NCBI GenBank assembly: GCA_003117195.1
Contig: BDSI01000068.1
Location: forward strand, 571,689-635,688
Length of the DNA stretch: 64,000 nucleotides
Source: Eudorina sp. 2006-703-Eu-15
Lineage: Eukaryota; Chlorophyta; Chlorophyceae; Chlamydomonadales; Volvocaceae
Reading direction: 5' to 3'
Shown here one piece after another: positions 28,928 to 40,771 of the stretch (positions are counted from its first letter, which is position 1; every line of letters begins with the position of its first letter). The position numbers were made by a program, and so were the translations under genes. The notes below the pieces were generated by a model that worked only from the letters and a program-made list of their open reading frames with translations, had not been told where the DNA came from and did not search any database.

Positions 28928-31900
28928 ATGCCTTACTTGCTTCGCGCAAAAGCCCCCGCGCGCGCGCCCGGGCCCCTTTAGGGAAACGTCGCCTAGAGGT
29001 ATTGTATAGTGTACGGATGCCTGCACAGAGCTTCCGGAATACGCATGTATTATGTGTCCAATCTGATCACAATCAGTCGAGTCCGCTTTCGCAAGTACGC
29101 ACATGGTGTTACATACGTTGTCAAGCGCCCCCTGGTGCGTGCCTCGGGGGCGACAGATGGTGGGTGCCAGTGCAACGCGGCGCGACCTTCAACGCGTTCG
29201 TTCGTCATCCGGCGCTGCGGTCGGTGGGGAGCACTGGCAATCTGCGGCTGCGTAGGAGCAACAGGCCCTCTCGAGGTGTGAGGGGAGCATCCATCATCTC
29301 GGCACGACCGCGCAAATGCATGACGACATTGTGTTAGTTGTTAGTTGGACGGTACGTGCGCTGCATGCCTCAGCCATGGGCGAACCGCGTAGGCAATGGC
29401 GGTTGCTGTTCACTTGCTATTCGAAGAGCGTGCGGCGGTCGCGGTGCCGTGCAGTACCGTGCTCCGGTCCTGACGCACTGGATTGAGGTGAGGGACCCGG
29501 TGCTGTCCCTCTTTTACTTTCCCGTTGTTGATGCCGCGTTGTCATGCACCTCATCGGCCGTGTTCGGGCCTGCCTGCTCAACCCGCCCGCCGGCCCACCC
29601 GCCAGCCGATGTGTTTAATAATGCAACCCGCCCGACCCCAACCAGCCGATGTGTGCTGTGCGTGCTGCGGAGATATCCTACCGCAATCAGGCACAAGTAC
29701 TCGCTGAAATGCATTTGCTGCCACACTTGCCCCGGTGTCTGTATACGGTATCGGTGTGTGCCCTGGCGCGTGTGAAAAACCCACCCGTGCCACCCAGCGC
29801 GCGCGTGTGTGTAACTGTGTATGTGTATGTTTCTTAGTCAGGCAGAACAAAAGTGTGCATGTGTATGTGTGTATGTATGTGTGTGTGTAAAAGAAAACTG
29901 AGCCGCCACTGTGTGTGTGTGGTAAGTAACTCGATACACATGAACCAACCAATCCAAGGCTCTGGTTACCCAATTTACCTTGCTGGGTGGGCGAGAGCCG
30001 GTCGTTGAGGCAAACAAAGCGGCTGGCGTCGCTGTGACGAGCGGGCTGTGTCCTGGCTGCTGCGCCCAGGATGGGCAGTACATACATGCCCGTGTCCGTG
30101 TCCTCGTCCGTCAAATGACTTTGCAACGGATTGGGAGATAGATTCAGCCAGCCAAAGGACAGTTTTCCGACGTGGTTGACGGCGGGGCTGCAGTTGTGTA
30201 TACTGGTAAGAAAACTGAGTTGTGTGGGTGGCCGTTGTGTGCAGTAATGGTGGGGGTATCCGGTTGCGTCCTCCGCTGTTGCTGTTGGATACTTCGCTCA
30301 GTTACCGCATGGGCCGTGCCGAGGGCCATCGCGCACGTCTTTTGGTCTTTTGGTGTCCCTCGCTTTGGGGTGCTAAGCTGCAGATGACCGGGGACCGTCG
30401 GATTGGGGGGGCCCGCGGATTGGGGGGGCCCGCGGATTGGGGGGGCCGCGGATTGGGGGGGCCGCGGATTCTGTTTCCATTCGCGGTGTGGGTTGTGTCG
30501 CGAGGACCGAGGAGGCTTCGTCGGCAATCAACCGACAATGACCCCCAATGGGGGGTCCACAGCAACATGATCCCATCATTTTCCTTTGCGCCTTCATTCA
30601 TTCCTTATTCATGCAGGACGGACAAAGCCGCGCGTCCCCGCACCCTGCACTGTTGGTTGGTCGGTTGGTTGGGCCCTGCGAATGGTCCCCTCCGGCACTC
30701 GAATGTACGTACGGCATGTGCACGTTGGATTTGTCCTACAGTGTATGTAGGTAACACCCCGTCCTGGATGCTTTCATTTCAGCCCCGTTCACTCACTCGC
30801 TCACACGCCGGCTGATGGCGTTGCTTGCGATTTCACACGTGCACGCATGGCCGTGTATGTTGGGCTGTGTTAAACATCTCACAATGGTTGGCCCGCCTTG
30901 GCTGGGGTGGGGTGGTGGTTCGCTAATTAAGGCGCCCTGGTGGCTGATTCCCCCTGAGCGGGCTTGATCCCTGGCTATGGGTGATCCAGCGAAACGGGGG
31001 TGGTTCCCTGGTAGCGTGGGTAGGGGGTGCATTTGTGGAGCCTGTCCGGAGCGGCCACGGTGGCGCAATTTCGTCCATGTAGTGTATGATGAGCAAGCTT
31101 TGGCTGTCACCGATGACCCTAGCGAGGTCCACTGTAACATAAAAATGTTTGGATTCTGGCGGTTGGTGCGCACATGTCGCAGCGACGGGTGCCGTTCACC
31201 AGCTAACGAACGCAACGACCATCCACGACTATCAACAACGACCCACCTGCCTGCCGCATGTCTTGGCCTTGACCTCTGTACATTTATGCATCCATAATGC
31301 CCCAGCTCAGCGGTCTGAGTCCCCGTGAGTCGTACGTCGTACATCCCCGTGCGCGGGCCGCGGCTGCAGCGCTTGGGTTAGGTTGGGTACTTGGTTTGAT
31401 GGGGCCAGGTTTCAGATCACGGACGGGGGTGTCCTGGCGGGTCCACACAGGGAGGATGGAGGATGGCCCGCATGGCCCGCATGGAGGACGACAGCTACGA
31501 TCCCCAGCTGGCCGGCCGTGCTCCCACTCTTGCGCCCTGTGGGCGACACAGGGGGGGAGGGAGGGGAGGGCGACGGGAGTTGAGTTATTGCGAGGGTTGC
31601 TTGGCGCACTGCGAGGTTAGAAACGGAGCAGCTCGTTAGAAACGGAGCAGTTCGCGGTTGGACGTGTCCAGCTGGCGTCTTTGATGCCTGCCGGCCGGGG
31701 TGCGGGCTGCAGTCAAGATTCACTTTTGTCCGATGGCTACGTACAGCCGGGGCAAGAGATGAGTGCAAGTGCCCAATGCAAGGAACGAGGGGCCTGTAGA
31801 CATATTGTCATATTATAAGATATTTGGGAGATGATTATCGGCGAATTGTGGTTATCCACGACCCCACCGGAGATGACAGCGTGCCGTTGCTCGCCGTTGC

Positions 31901-32171
31901 TCGCGTGCGTGACACAAGGGTGCAACTTGAGCGACCCGCAATACGTAGGCATTATAACAGAAAACTCGTGATAAATTATGGATAATGTATAGGCTAGCTG
32001 ATGTCCGCGCTGATAGAGTTCCGTGCAACGACCAGCACGCGCAAAGTCGCAAAGCTACAGAAGCTCCCAGCTGTAATGTGGAATATTGCTATACTTTTCA
32101 AATTTGTGTTGTAAAGCCGAAGATGACTGGAAAAGGGGGCTCTGCGCTCGCTCGAGTCGGTGGGCTGTACG
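28928..32171. other. Intergenic between convergent sulfotransferase and kinase genes
   Basis: No gene seen. It has (TG)n runs at 29,855-29,890, four copies of 'GGATTGGGGGGGCC' at 30,400-30,470, and a short repeat at 31101-31140 ('GGCTGTCACCGATGACCC'...'CTGTAACAT') that recurs at 33742-33780. The 3' ends of both flanking transcripts lie here. Confidence 0.55.
29810..29814 (+). terminator. Candidate poly(A) signal TGTAA for the sulfotransferase
   Basis: First plus-strand TGTAA found after the stop, about 880 nt downstream. Positional evidence only. Confidence 0.3.
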
Positions 32172-32211
32172 ATTTGCGTGTGGCCTCCGGGCCTAGAGGC
32201 CACACGCAAAT
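32172..32211. repeat. Perfect 16-bp hairpin next to a minus-strand TGTAA
   Basis: ATTTGCGTGTGGCCTC (32172-32187) and its exact complement (32196-32211) flank an 8-nt loop. The minus-strand TGTAA at 32216-32212 touches the hairpin, so in the kinase transcript the poly(A) signal would be followed directly by this stem-loop. Confidence 0.9.
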
Positions 32212-32216
32212 TTTAC
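32212..32216 (-). terminator. Candidate poly(A) signal TGTAA for the PB1 kinase
   Basis: First minus-strand TGTAA I find after the stop at 33297, giving a 3' untranslated region of about 1.1 kb. The perfect hairpin follows immediately. Confidence 0.45.
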
Positions 32217-33243
32217 ATTGACTCGCCCCAGCGCAGCGTGCCGAAGACCCACGCATCTATAATTATCATAATTCTCTCCACATCATTCTGAAAAGCATGC
32301 AAGTTGTGTCCCACGACGCCCACGTGCCAAACGCCTCCCGCACGCCTGACAGCCTCCGAACCACGTTGCCGGCAAGCGCGCCTCTGAGAGCCGGCTTGGT
32401 GCCCTATAGGTTCCGGCAAACAATAAAAAGTTCGCACCATACAATCTGCGCCCCGTTCCCTCATCCAACTTTCGAACGCCCTGACGAGCCCAACCAAAAA
32501 CAACCTCAGTAGGACGGCATGCACTGGCTCCCGTCGTCGCGGTGGTGGCCTCCACGGCAAAATCCGTCCCGGGAGACCCTACCCACACAGTCCTTCCCCC
32601 CGGAGACGCGTAGAACCGCACCCCCAGCTTTTAGGGTGGGCGGTTTTTTCGGGTCACAACGCCGCTCAAGCGCACCCATGGGACCCATGCCACCCTTGCC
32701 GTTCGAAAGCTCGATGTATGACGAGGGGCAGCACAACGCCAGCCGCCGCCCTCCGGCCCCGGTAGGGCGGCGCAAACGAACGGCACTCTGCCGCCTGTTG
32801 GGCGCGTCCTGCGCGGCCCTTATGTATATGTATATGTGTGGGTGCGCATTTTTGTATGTGTATGTGGCTATGTGCCCGCCAGGGAGTGCGGCGCCGCGCC
32901 TCCGCCGCAGCGATTTATTGGTTTATAAGGGTCGGGGGGACCCCGACCTAGGATTCGCGGCCGGGTAGGTGTAGAACGCAGACGCGGACGCGCCATCTCG
33001 CCGAACTTGCCCGCCTGCCGCCTCTCCCAGACAGGTGAGCCCCGGGGCGGAGTACCCCACTGCCGTACGACCCGTCCGCCCCCCTCCGGTGCCCTCGCGT
33101 CCCCCCTTTCTCCAACCCGTGTCTTCGCGCATGACCCCTGCCACGCACCGTGGTACGGCAACCATAAAATCCATACAAAGGACGGTGCAGCCGCGGCTGC
33201 AGCGGCGTGGCGCTCAGCGCCCCCGACCCCCGACCCCCGTCGT

Positions 33244-33297
33244 CACCACCACCAACCACCGACCACCACCACCACCACCGACCACCACCACCACCAT
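33244..33297. repeat. (CCA)n-rich repeat after the kinase stop
   Basis: CCACC/ACCGACC runs on plus, (GGT)n on the kinase sense strand, within its 3' untranslated region. Confidence 0.8.
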
Positions 33298-36200
33298 TAC
33301 TGTACGTCTGGGTATGGCATCCCCTCTTCACTGCCGCGCTTCACAGCGGCGCCTTGGCGCCCGCTGTCACCGCGGCGGCTGCTGAGTACCGTGGCAGCAG
33401 CATCAGCAGCAGCAGCCGCGGGTGCGGATTCCGGTGCGGGTCCTGGTGCTGGCGGCGGCGGAGCGGACGTGGCCGCGGCCGCCCTGGCGGCCCTCCTCTG
33501 GCTCTTGGCTTCTTGGAACATGGCCTGTTCGGGGGCGGGGGTAGGTGGGAAGTGGGGAGTGGAGAGTTGGGGAGCAGGGACGTGTGGGCGGGGAGGAGCG
33601 GGGGATACAGCAGATGGGCGGCGGGGCCAGCCGTTGAGGAGGTGAGGCCATAGGGCCCCTCAGCCCGCCGCTGAAGCAAGTGGCAGCAGTCCGGTCCCAA
33701 GGCTTCAGGGAGGGTCTGATCAGTTGCATTGGAGGACATACATGGCTGTCACCGATGACCCGCGGGGTCCGCTGTAACATCCTTACTAATACTATTGGTG
33801 CGGGGGATCGGGAGGGCGCTCGGCGGTGGTTTCGGAGGGCGCACAAACATCATCAGCAGGGAGGGCCGCGCTCTGAGATCTGACCAGACAGGACGCCTCC
33901 CCTCGCCCCACCCGACTGCAGCCTGGCTGCACATGTACGGCAGGTCTAGGCCGTACATACAATGCCGTACACCCGCATGTCGTACATGGTGCAGCGCGGG
34001 TACACCACCTTGCCGGAGAGAGGGACCCCGCACCCGGCTGGCGCACCTACCCGCAGCCGCTCCAGCACTTCGCTGAAGGTGGGACGGTCCCACGGGTCGG
34101 TCGCCCAGCAGCGGCGCATCAAGGCCGCCCAGCCGGGTGCGGGCTCGGGTGGCCTTGGCTCCGAAACCGGCCAGTCGGGGTCACCTGCCGAAGAGGCGGA
34201 GGGCGGGGGTGAAGACCGAAGAAGGCGGAGGGCGGGGGAAGGGGGTGGAACGTGGACAACCAGGAGGGAGGGAGACAAGGGGGGATGTGTGCAGCAGTTA
34301 TGGGTTATGGGTACGTGGCGGCAGGGGCAGCGTAGTAGCGTGACCCGCCCCCACTCAGCCAGACAGCGCGTGGAGTTAATCCAGTTGACGTCTCTTTACC
34401 CATGGGACAAGCCCTGTTGTAGCTCGAGTTGCCCTACATTCCCTTGTTGTGGAGAGCGGGCGGGAGGGGAGAGGCGAGGCGGTGAGCGGGCGGGAGAAGA
34501 GGGAAGAGGACCGGTTGTGTCGAATACGCATTGTGCATTAAGTGGGGCAGACGCAAGAAACCATTTGTTGCTCCCGAAGAAATGCTCCCGAAGAAAGGAT
34601 GATCAGGAAATCGGAAGATGTAAAATCTTTGAGTTTCTTTGGATTTCCTTAAACTGCCCCCTACTTGCCCGGCAACGAGTGGAACCCCTTTCGTCAAATG
34701 CTGGGGTTAAGAATATATACTCTCAATTTTGCATAGTTGTCATGCGCCATTAGTCTAGTAGCAGGATACTCGCCTCCCACGCGAGCGGCCCGGGTGCAAA
34801 TCCCGGATGGCGCACATCTTTTGTCATAACTGAAGATTGAGATCATTTAGCATAACAATTACGCTTTTGCTAAGATGCTAGCCGTCCGAGGTAAATTGTA
34901 AATCGTGGATATTGCTCAATATTGCTGAAAGGGCACAGCGCACTTGTTATTATCTTATGTACGATAATGAAGGACGACCACCGCCGACCGTAGCTCAGCT
35001 CCTGTACCCACTGAACGTAACAACCACCGTAAGAAACATCGCGACCCCGAACGCAGCCAAGATCCCAAAACCTCAAAACCTAACCCAAACCCCAAACTCT
35101 CCGCACTCCCCCCAAGCCCTCCGCACTCCCCCCAAGCCCTCCGCACTCCCCCCAAGCCCTCCGCACTCCCCCCAAGCCCTCCGCACTCCCCCCAAGCCCT
35201 CCGCACTCCTCACTCACCGGGCACTGGCGGCCGCGGCTCGCCTCCCGCCAGCAGCGCCGTCAGCAGGCCCCTCATGTCGTACCCCGCCCAGGGTTCGGAG
35301 CGGGTCCACAGGCTCCACATGATCATGCCGTACGAGTACACGTCAGCCTGCCGTACACGGTGGGCGCGGGGGGGGCACGGACGCACTTTAAGTAGTGTCT
35401 ACGGAACTGTTCGAAACGATGTTACTGTGAGGGATTTAAAAAGAAACAGCCCAGACACACCCAGCCCGGCGATGATGTTACAGTTCCAGTGGGTGTTCCG
35501 TTCCATCCCCCTCCCATCCAGCTCCCCCGCCCGAGGCTCCCGCAACGCACCCATCACGCGGCCAATCGATGCCATCGCCGTCGACCGTTTTCGACATGAC
35601 CGTACAAACGTACGTACGGTGGCTGTAGTAACACTTCCGTACAATCCGTACCTTTTCCGTGACCTGATGCGGCGTCCGAAGCACCTCTGGAGCCGTCCAC
35701 GGCAGTGTCCGGGACAGCAGTGCCAACTGTGACGGCGACAGGGACTGAGGCTGTAGCTGCACCTGCGGGAGCGGCTGTAGCTGTAGCTGTAGCTGCGGCT
35801 GTAGCTCCGGTTGTGGCTGTCCGATCGGGGGTAGCAGCACCTCTTGCGGCGGCGCCGACGAGGGGGCCTGCGGCGTCGGGTTCGCCTCCGCCGACGCCGA
35901 AGCCGACGCGGCGGCGGCGGCGGCGGCCTCCGCCGCAATGTTTGCGCCCGCGGCCACGCCCGGCGCCGTCACCGACGCGCCCGCGGGCATCCCCGCCCCT
36001 CGCGCCAGTGCCGCCAGCAGGGTGGGCCGCCGCAACCCGAAGTCGCACACCTGCGCCCGCGGGGGCCGACTGGGCGAGTGGGCGAGTGGGCCGCGCCGTC
36101 ACGTTGTTGCCGTACATGCAGCCCGGATGCCCCGACAGGCGGGCAAAGTCGTGATCTCCACCATACATTCCCCCCCCGTCGAAGGGATTGCTGTACCCCC

Positions 36201-39200
36201 CCCCCCCGCGCCCCTGCCCCCAGCCATATCGTTCCGGCCACCGCCGCCGCCGCCGCCAACCGACGGCGTGTGCCTGTGCGTGTGTGCGTGTGTCTCATCA
36301 TGGGCGCGTGCACGGCACGCAGTACTGTACCGTCGTACTGTGTCGTACATGCCGCACCTTGCACGCGGGTTGCTTCTCTGAGAAGCCGACGAGCAGGTTG
36401 CCGGTCTTGAGGTTGAGGTGCGGCACGCCGCGGGAGTGCAGGTACTCCATGCCCTGGCGTGTCGTACCGGGCACCGGGTACGAACCCACGTCCCAGCAGC
36501 GGGGGAGTGGGGGTGCGCAAACGGCAAAGAAGGACACATGTAGGGCGCGAAGGGGCGCGAGCCGCTGAGGGCCCGAGACGGAAATTGTACGGACGGTTGG
36601 GCCCTACCGATGTTTGCCGTACGGTACTCAACGGTAGCCGGTGTAACATACAACGATGCACTGCGGGCCTGCCAATGACTCTGGGTCGGCGGCACCTTGT
36701 CAGGACACTCATACCGGCCGGTGCCTCGAGGATTGCGGCCCCGCAGAGGGTTTATTACTATATAACCCTGATCCCTAATCCTGAAACTGTAACTGAAACT
36801 GAACTAAAACCGAGACTGAAACTCAAACTCAAACTGAAACATGAAGCAAAAACTGAAACTGAACTCCTACCTGAGCGGCATCCAGCGCAACTTTGATCCG
36901 TGCCAAGGGGGACCGCACCTATCACCGAAGGGGGGGAGGGGAGGGGGGGCAGGGAGCAGGGGTTAGGGCAGTGAGGGGCTCGTGTGGCAGTCAGTGGTCA
37001 CCGATCGGCAATAGGGTAACAGCAATACGAGCACAGTGCGGGTGGGTGGAAAGGGGCAGGTGCCCCATTTCACCCCGGCAACGCGCCCCCGGCCCCCGGC
37101 CCCGGCCCCCGGCCCCGGCCCCCGGCCCCGGCCCCCGGCCCCCGGCCCCGGCCCCGGCCCCGGCCCCCGGCCCCGGCCCCCGGCCCCCGGCCCCGGCCCC
37201 GGCCCCCGGCCCCCGGCCCCGGCCCCCGGCCCCGGCCCCGGCCCCCGGCCCCCGGCCCCCGGCCCCGGCCCCGGCCCCCGGCCCCGGCCCCGGCCCCCGG
37301 CCCCCGGCCCCCGGCCCCGGCCCCCGGCCCCGGCCCCCGCCCCCGGCCCCGGCCCCCGGCCCCGCCCCGGCCCCCGGCCCCGCCCCCGGCCCCGGCCCCG
37401 GCCCCCGGCCCCCGCCCCGGCCCCCGGCCCCGGCCCCCGGCCCCCGGCCCCCGGCCCCCGGCCCCCGCCCCCGCCCCCGCGCCCCGCGCCCCCGCGCCCC
37501 CGCGCCCCCGCGCCCCCGCGCCCCCGCGCCCCCGCGCCCCCGCGCCCCCGCGCCCCCGCGCCCCCGCGCCCCGCGCCCCCGCGCCCCCGCGCCCCGCGCC
37601 CCGGGCCCCACCACATCTGAGTGGCGTCGGAGGGCTGATCGGATGGAGTTCCCCGCCAGGTACTCGGACATCAGGGCGGGGCCGGGGATGGCGTGGGTGG
37701 CCACCAGCCTGTGTGTGTGCGTGTGTGTGTTGGGGGGGCGGGGGCGGGGGGAAGGGGGGAGGGCGGAGGGAGGGGAGGGGGAGCGGGGAGAGGGGGAGCG
37801 GGGGGAGGAGAAGGAAACAAGGAAACAAGAGATATAGGGTGTAGGAAAACCTCTAAACCTAGGGGTTTAGGGTTGAGTGGGTAGGGGAAACCTAGGGTTT
37901 TCAGGGGGGTGGTTCGGGCGCGTTTCTAGGTGGGTTGGTTCGGGCGAGCGCGTTTAGGGCGCTGAGCCACACCCGTACCGGTATCTCGCCCGCACCTGTT
38001 GTTCTCCAGCTCCGCCGCCTCCGTCCCCCCGCCGGACGTCCCCGCGCCCGTGCTGGGCGCCCCCACCAGCAGCGACTGGGAGGCGCCCCGCCGCCGGGCG
38101 AACGACCCGGAATGCCCGCGGCGGAGCAGCGCCGAGCTGCTGCGACGGGTCAGTGACGGCGCCGCCGCCGCCGCCGCCGGCCTCTGTGCCGCCGGCCTCT
38201 GTGCCGCGGACGTGGAGTGGTGGTCGGGCTGCCCTCCCCCAAATGGGGACTCCAGGGGAGGGCTCTTGACGATGCCGCCGCCGTCGCCTCGAGTGCCTGC
38301 CGCGGGTGCTGCTACTGCTGCTACTGCCGGTGTTGCTGCAGGTGCTGCCACTGCAGGTGCTACTGCAGGTGCTGCTACAGCCGGTGCTAGCGGGTCATCC
38401 CACCTCCCGGCCCCAAACGGCGATCCGCCCCACTGGCTACGCTGTGGGGGTTGCGACTGCTGTGGAGGCTGCTGTGGAGGCTGTTGCTGCTGCTGTTGGG
38501 GACGCTTGGGCTGTTGCTCCTGCCCCTGCTCCTCCTGCTTCTGCTGTTGCTGCTGGTGATTATGAACCCCTTGTCGTTCGGCCTGTTGGGGGGACCCATG
38601 GGTCGGTCGACCGACCAACGGTGGCGGCGGCGTCGGCGGCTGGGGGACCGCTTCATCGCCCTTGCCCTGCGCCTCCGTGGCCGCCGCGCCGCCGCCGCCG
38701 CCGCCGGCGCCGCCTCTGTCGCCGGAGAACGACGTCCAAACGGCGCTGTCGGAGGCCCGACGCGGCGGCAGCGCCGCCGGCGCTGCCGCGCCGTCGCCAT
38801 TACGGCCGCCTCCGCTACCGCCGCCGCCGCCGCCGCCACCTGCGGGGTCCGCCGCCGGCGGCGCCAGTGACGGCGCCCTGCCGGCGCCCCCCTGCGATGA
38901 CGTAAGCAGCTGTAGCTGACTCTCCAGGGAGGAAGCCCGCATGGTGAGCTGGCGCTGACTGAGGGGCGCGAATGGGGATAGGACCGACCCGTGGGTCACG
39001 GGCTTCGGCGCCGCCGCCGGCGCCGCTTCCGGCTCCGGAACCGGCTTGGCGGCGTCGGAAACGGCGGCGGCGGCGGCGGCGGCGCTCGGATCAGTACTAC
39101 CGCCGCCGACATCTTCATGGCAAGACTGTACGGCATCATGAGCTGCAGCTGATGACGTCATTAGGCCAAGCGTTCCCGCCGCCGCCGCCGCTGGTCTGGC

Positions 39201-40740
39201 CAGCGCTGACGGCGCCGTACCAAAGGTCGCTCCCGCCTGCGACAGGACGAGTGTCGTACGAGTGTGCAGGGGCGGGAGCGCTGGAGGGCGGTGTGGGGGC
39301 GACCGTACAGTGTGGCGATGATGACCAATGCCGTGCAATGACAAATCTGTCGACGCGGTCCTGTACGACACGGCACGAAGCTACGAACCGAACGGACCCG
39401 TCTCGCATTCCTGGAGCTGGACCTTACCCTACAAGATCTGGATGGGGGCATCCCTAGATCCAAGATCCAGGATCCAGGATCCTAGGTCCTGGAAGCCTCG
39501 CATGACCTCGCATCCGTGACGACGTACCTCGTACAGCAACGACGACCCGAGGCCCGACAAGTACGACAAGTCCATGGCGTTCTCATGTGCCGTACAATAC
39601 AGCGCGTCGTCGGTGTCCGACCCCGAGCTGCCGCCGCCGCTGCCGCCGCCGCCGCCGCCGCGGTCGCCACCTGTCCGGCCGCTGACGTAGCCGCCTCCGC
39701 CGCCTCCGCCGCTACCTGCCGTACGGCCGCTGGCGCCCGACGACAGCGCTGCGCTGCCGTCCTGGCCGCCGCCCCGCCGCCTTGCGCCGCCGCCGCCGTT
39801 TCTGCCGCCACCAGTGGCGCCGCCGAAGGACCCCAGCGCGGTGTCGTACCGGTCGTACGCGTCATCGGAAGACGAATCAGCGAAGCTCCCGACGGCGTCG
39901 GCGAAGGTCCCGACGAACGGCGGCGCGGCGGCGCTTCTCCCGCGAACACCGCGAGGCCCCATCACGCCGCCAAGGCCGCCTCCGTGACCCTCCCCCTGCC
40001 CATCTCCCTGCCCATCTCTCTGCCCTTGCCCCTCTCCCAGGCCCAGCCCCTCTCCCAGGCCCTCCTCCCGCGCCTCCGCCTCCAGGCCCGGGACAACGAA
40101 GAAGGTGCTCCAAAGTGTCCCATGGGCCGCCATCGGCCCGCCGACGCCGCCGACGCCGCCGACGCCGTCGACGCCACCAGCCGTTTGCGTCACCGTCACC
40201 CATCTCTCAGCGCCAACGCCGCCGCCGGTGCCGGGCGGTTCAACTGAGAGATCATCCGCCGAGGCTTCGACTTCCGCGACTGCCGCCGCCGCCGCCGCCG
40301 CGGCCGCCGCCGCCTCTGCCCTGGCCTCCGGGTCGGTTTCCTCCTGCACCAACGGCTGCTGCTGCTGCTGCGGCGGCGGCGGCGGCGGCGGCGGCGAAGG
40401 CGGCGGCGGAAGGGAGAACCGTACGGACAGGCCGCCGGCGACGTGGGCGGGATGGGGATGGTGGAGAGCAAGGGGTTCCGGCGGCGACGGGTCAGTACCG
40501 TCGTCGTCATCGCCATCGCCGCCGCTGCCGCCGCCGTTGTCACTGCTACTGCCACCACGCGAGGGCTCCGCCGCCGGTAGGAGGGCGGCGGGGGCGGGGC
40601 CGGACGAGGTGGCGGAGGCGGCGGAGGTGGCGGCGCCGGCGCTAGCGGTGAAGGTGAGGGAGGTGCGGTCGCTGTCCATGCTGCTTCGCAAGGGGGAGGC
40701 CTCCTGCTGTGGCTGGTGCTGCTGCTGTGGCTGCAGCGGC

Positions 40741-40771
<31 letters not shown>

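Noticed and set aside
36963..37837. Gly-Pro, Pro-Ala and Gly-Arg ORFs over 200 codons
   Set aside because: They are the GGGGCC intron repeat read in all frames.
37840..37915. Telomere-like 'GGGGTTTAGGGTT' words
   Set aside because: Only a few imperfect copies inside a kinase intron; not an interstitial telomere array.
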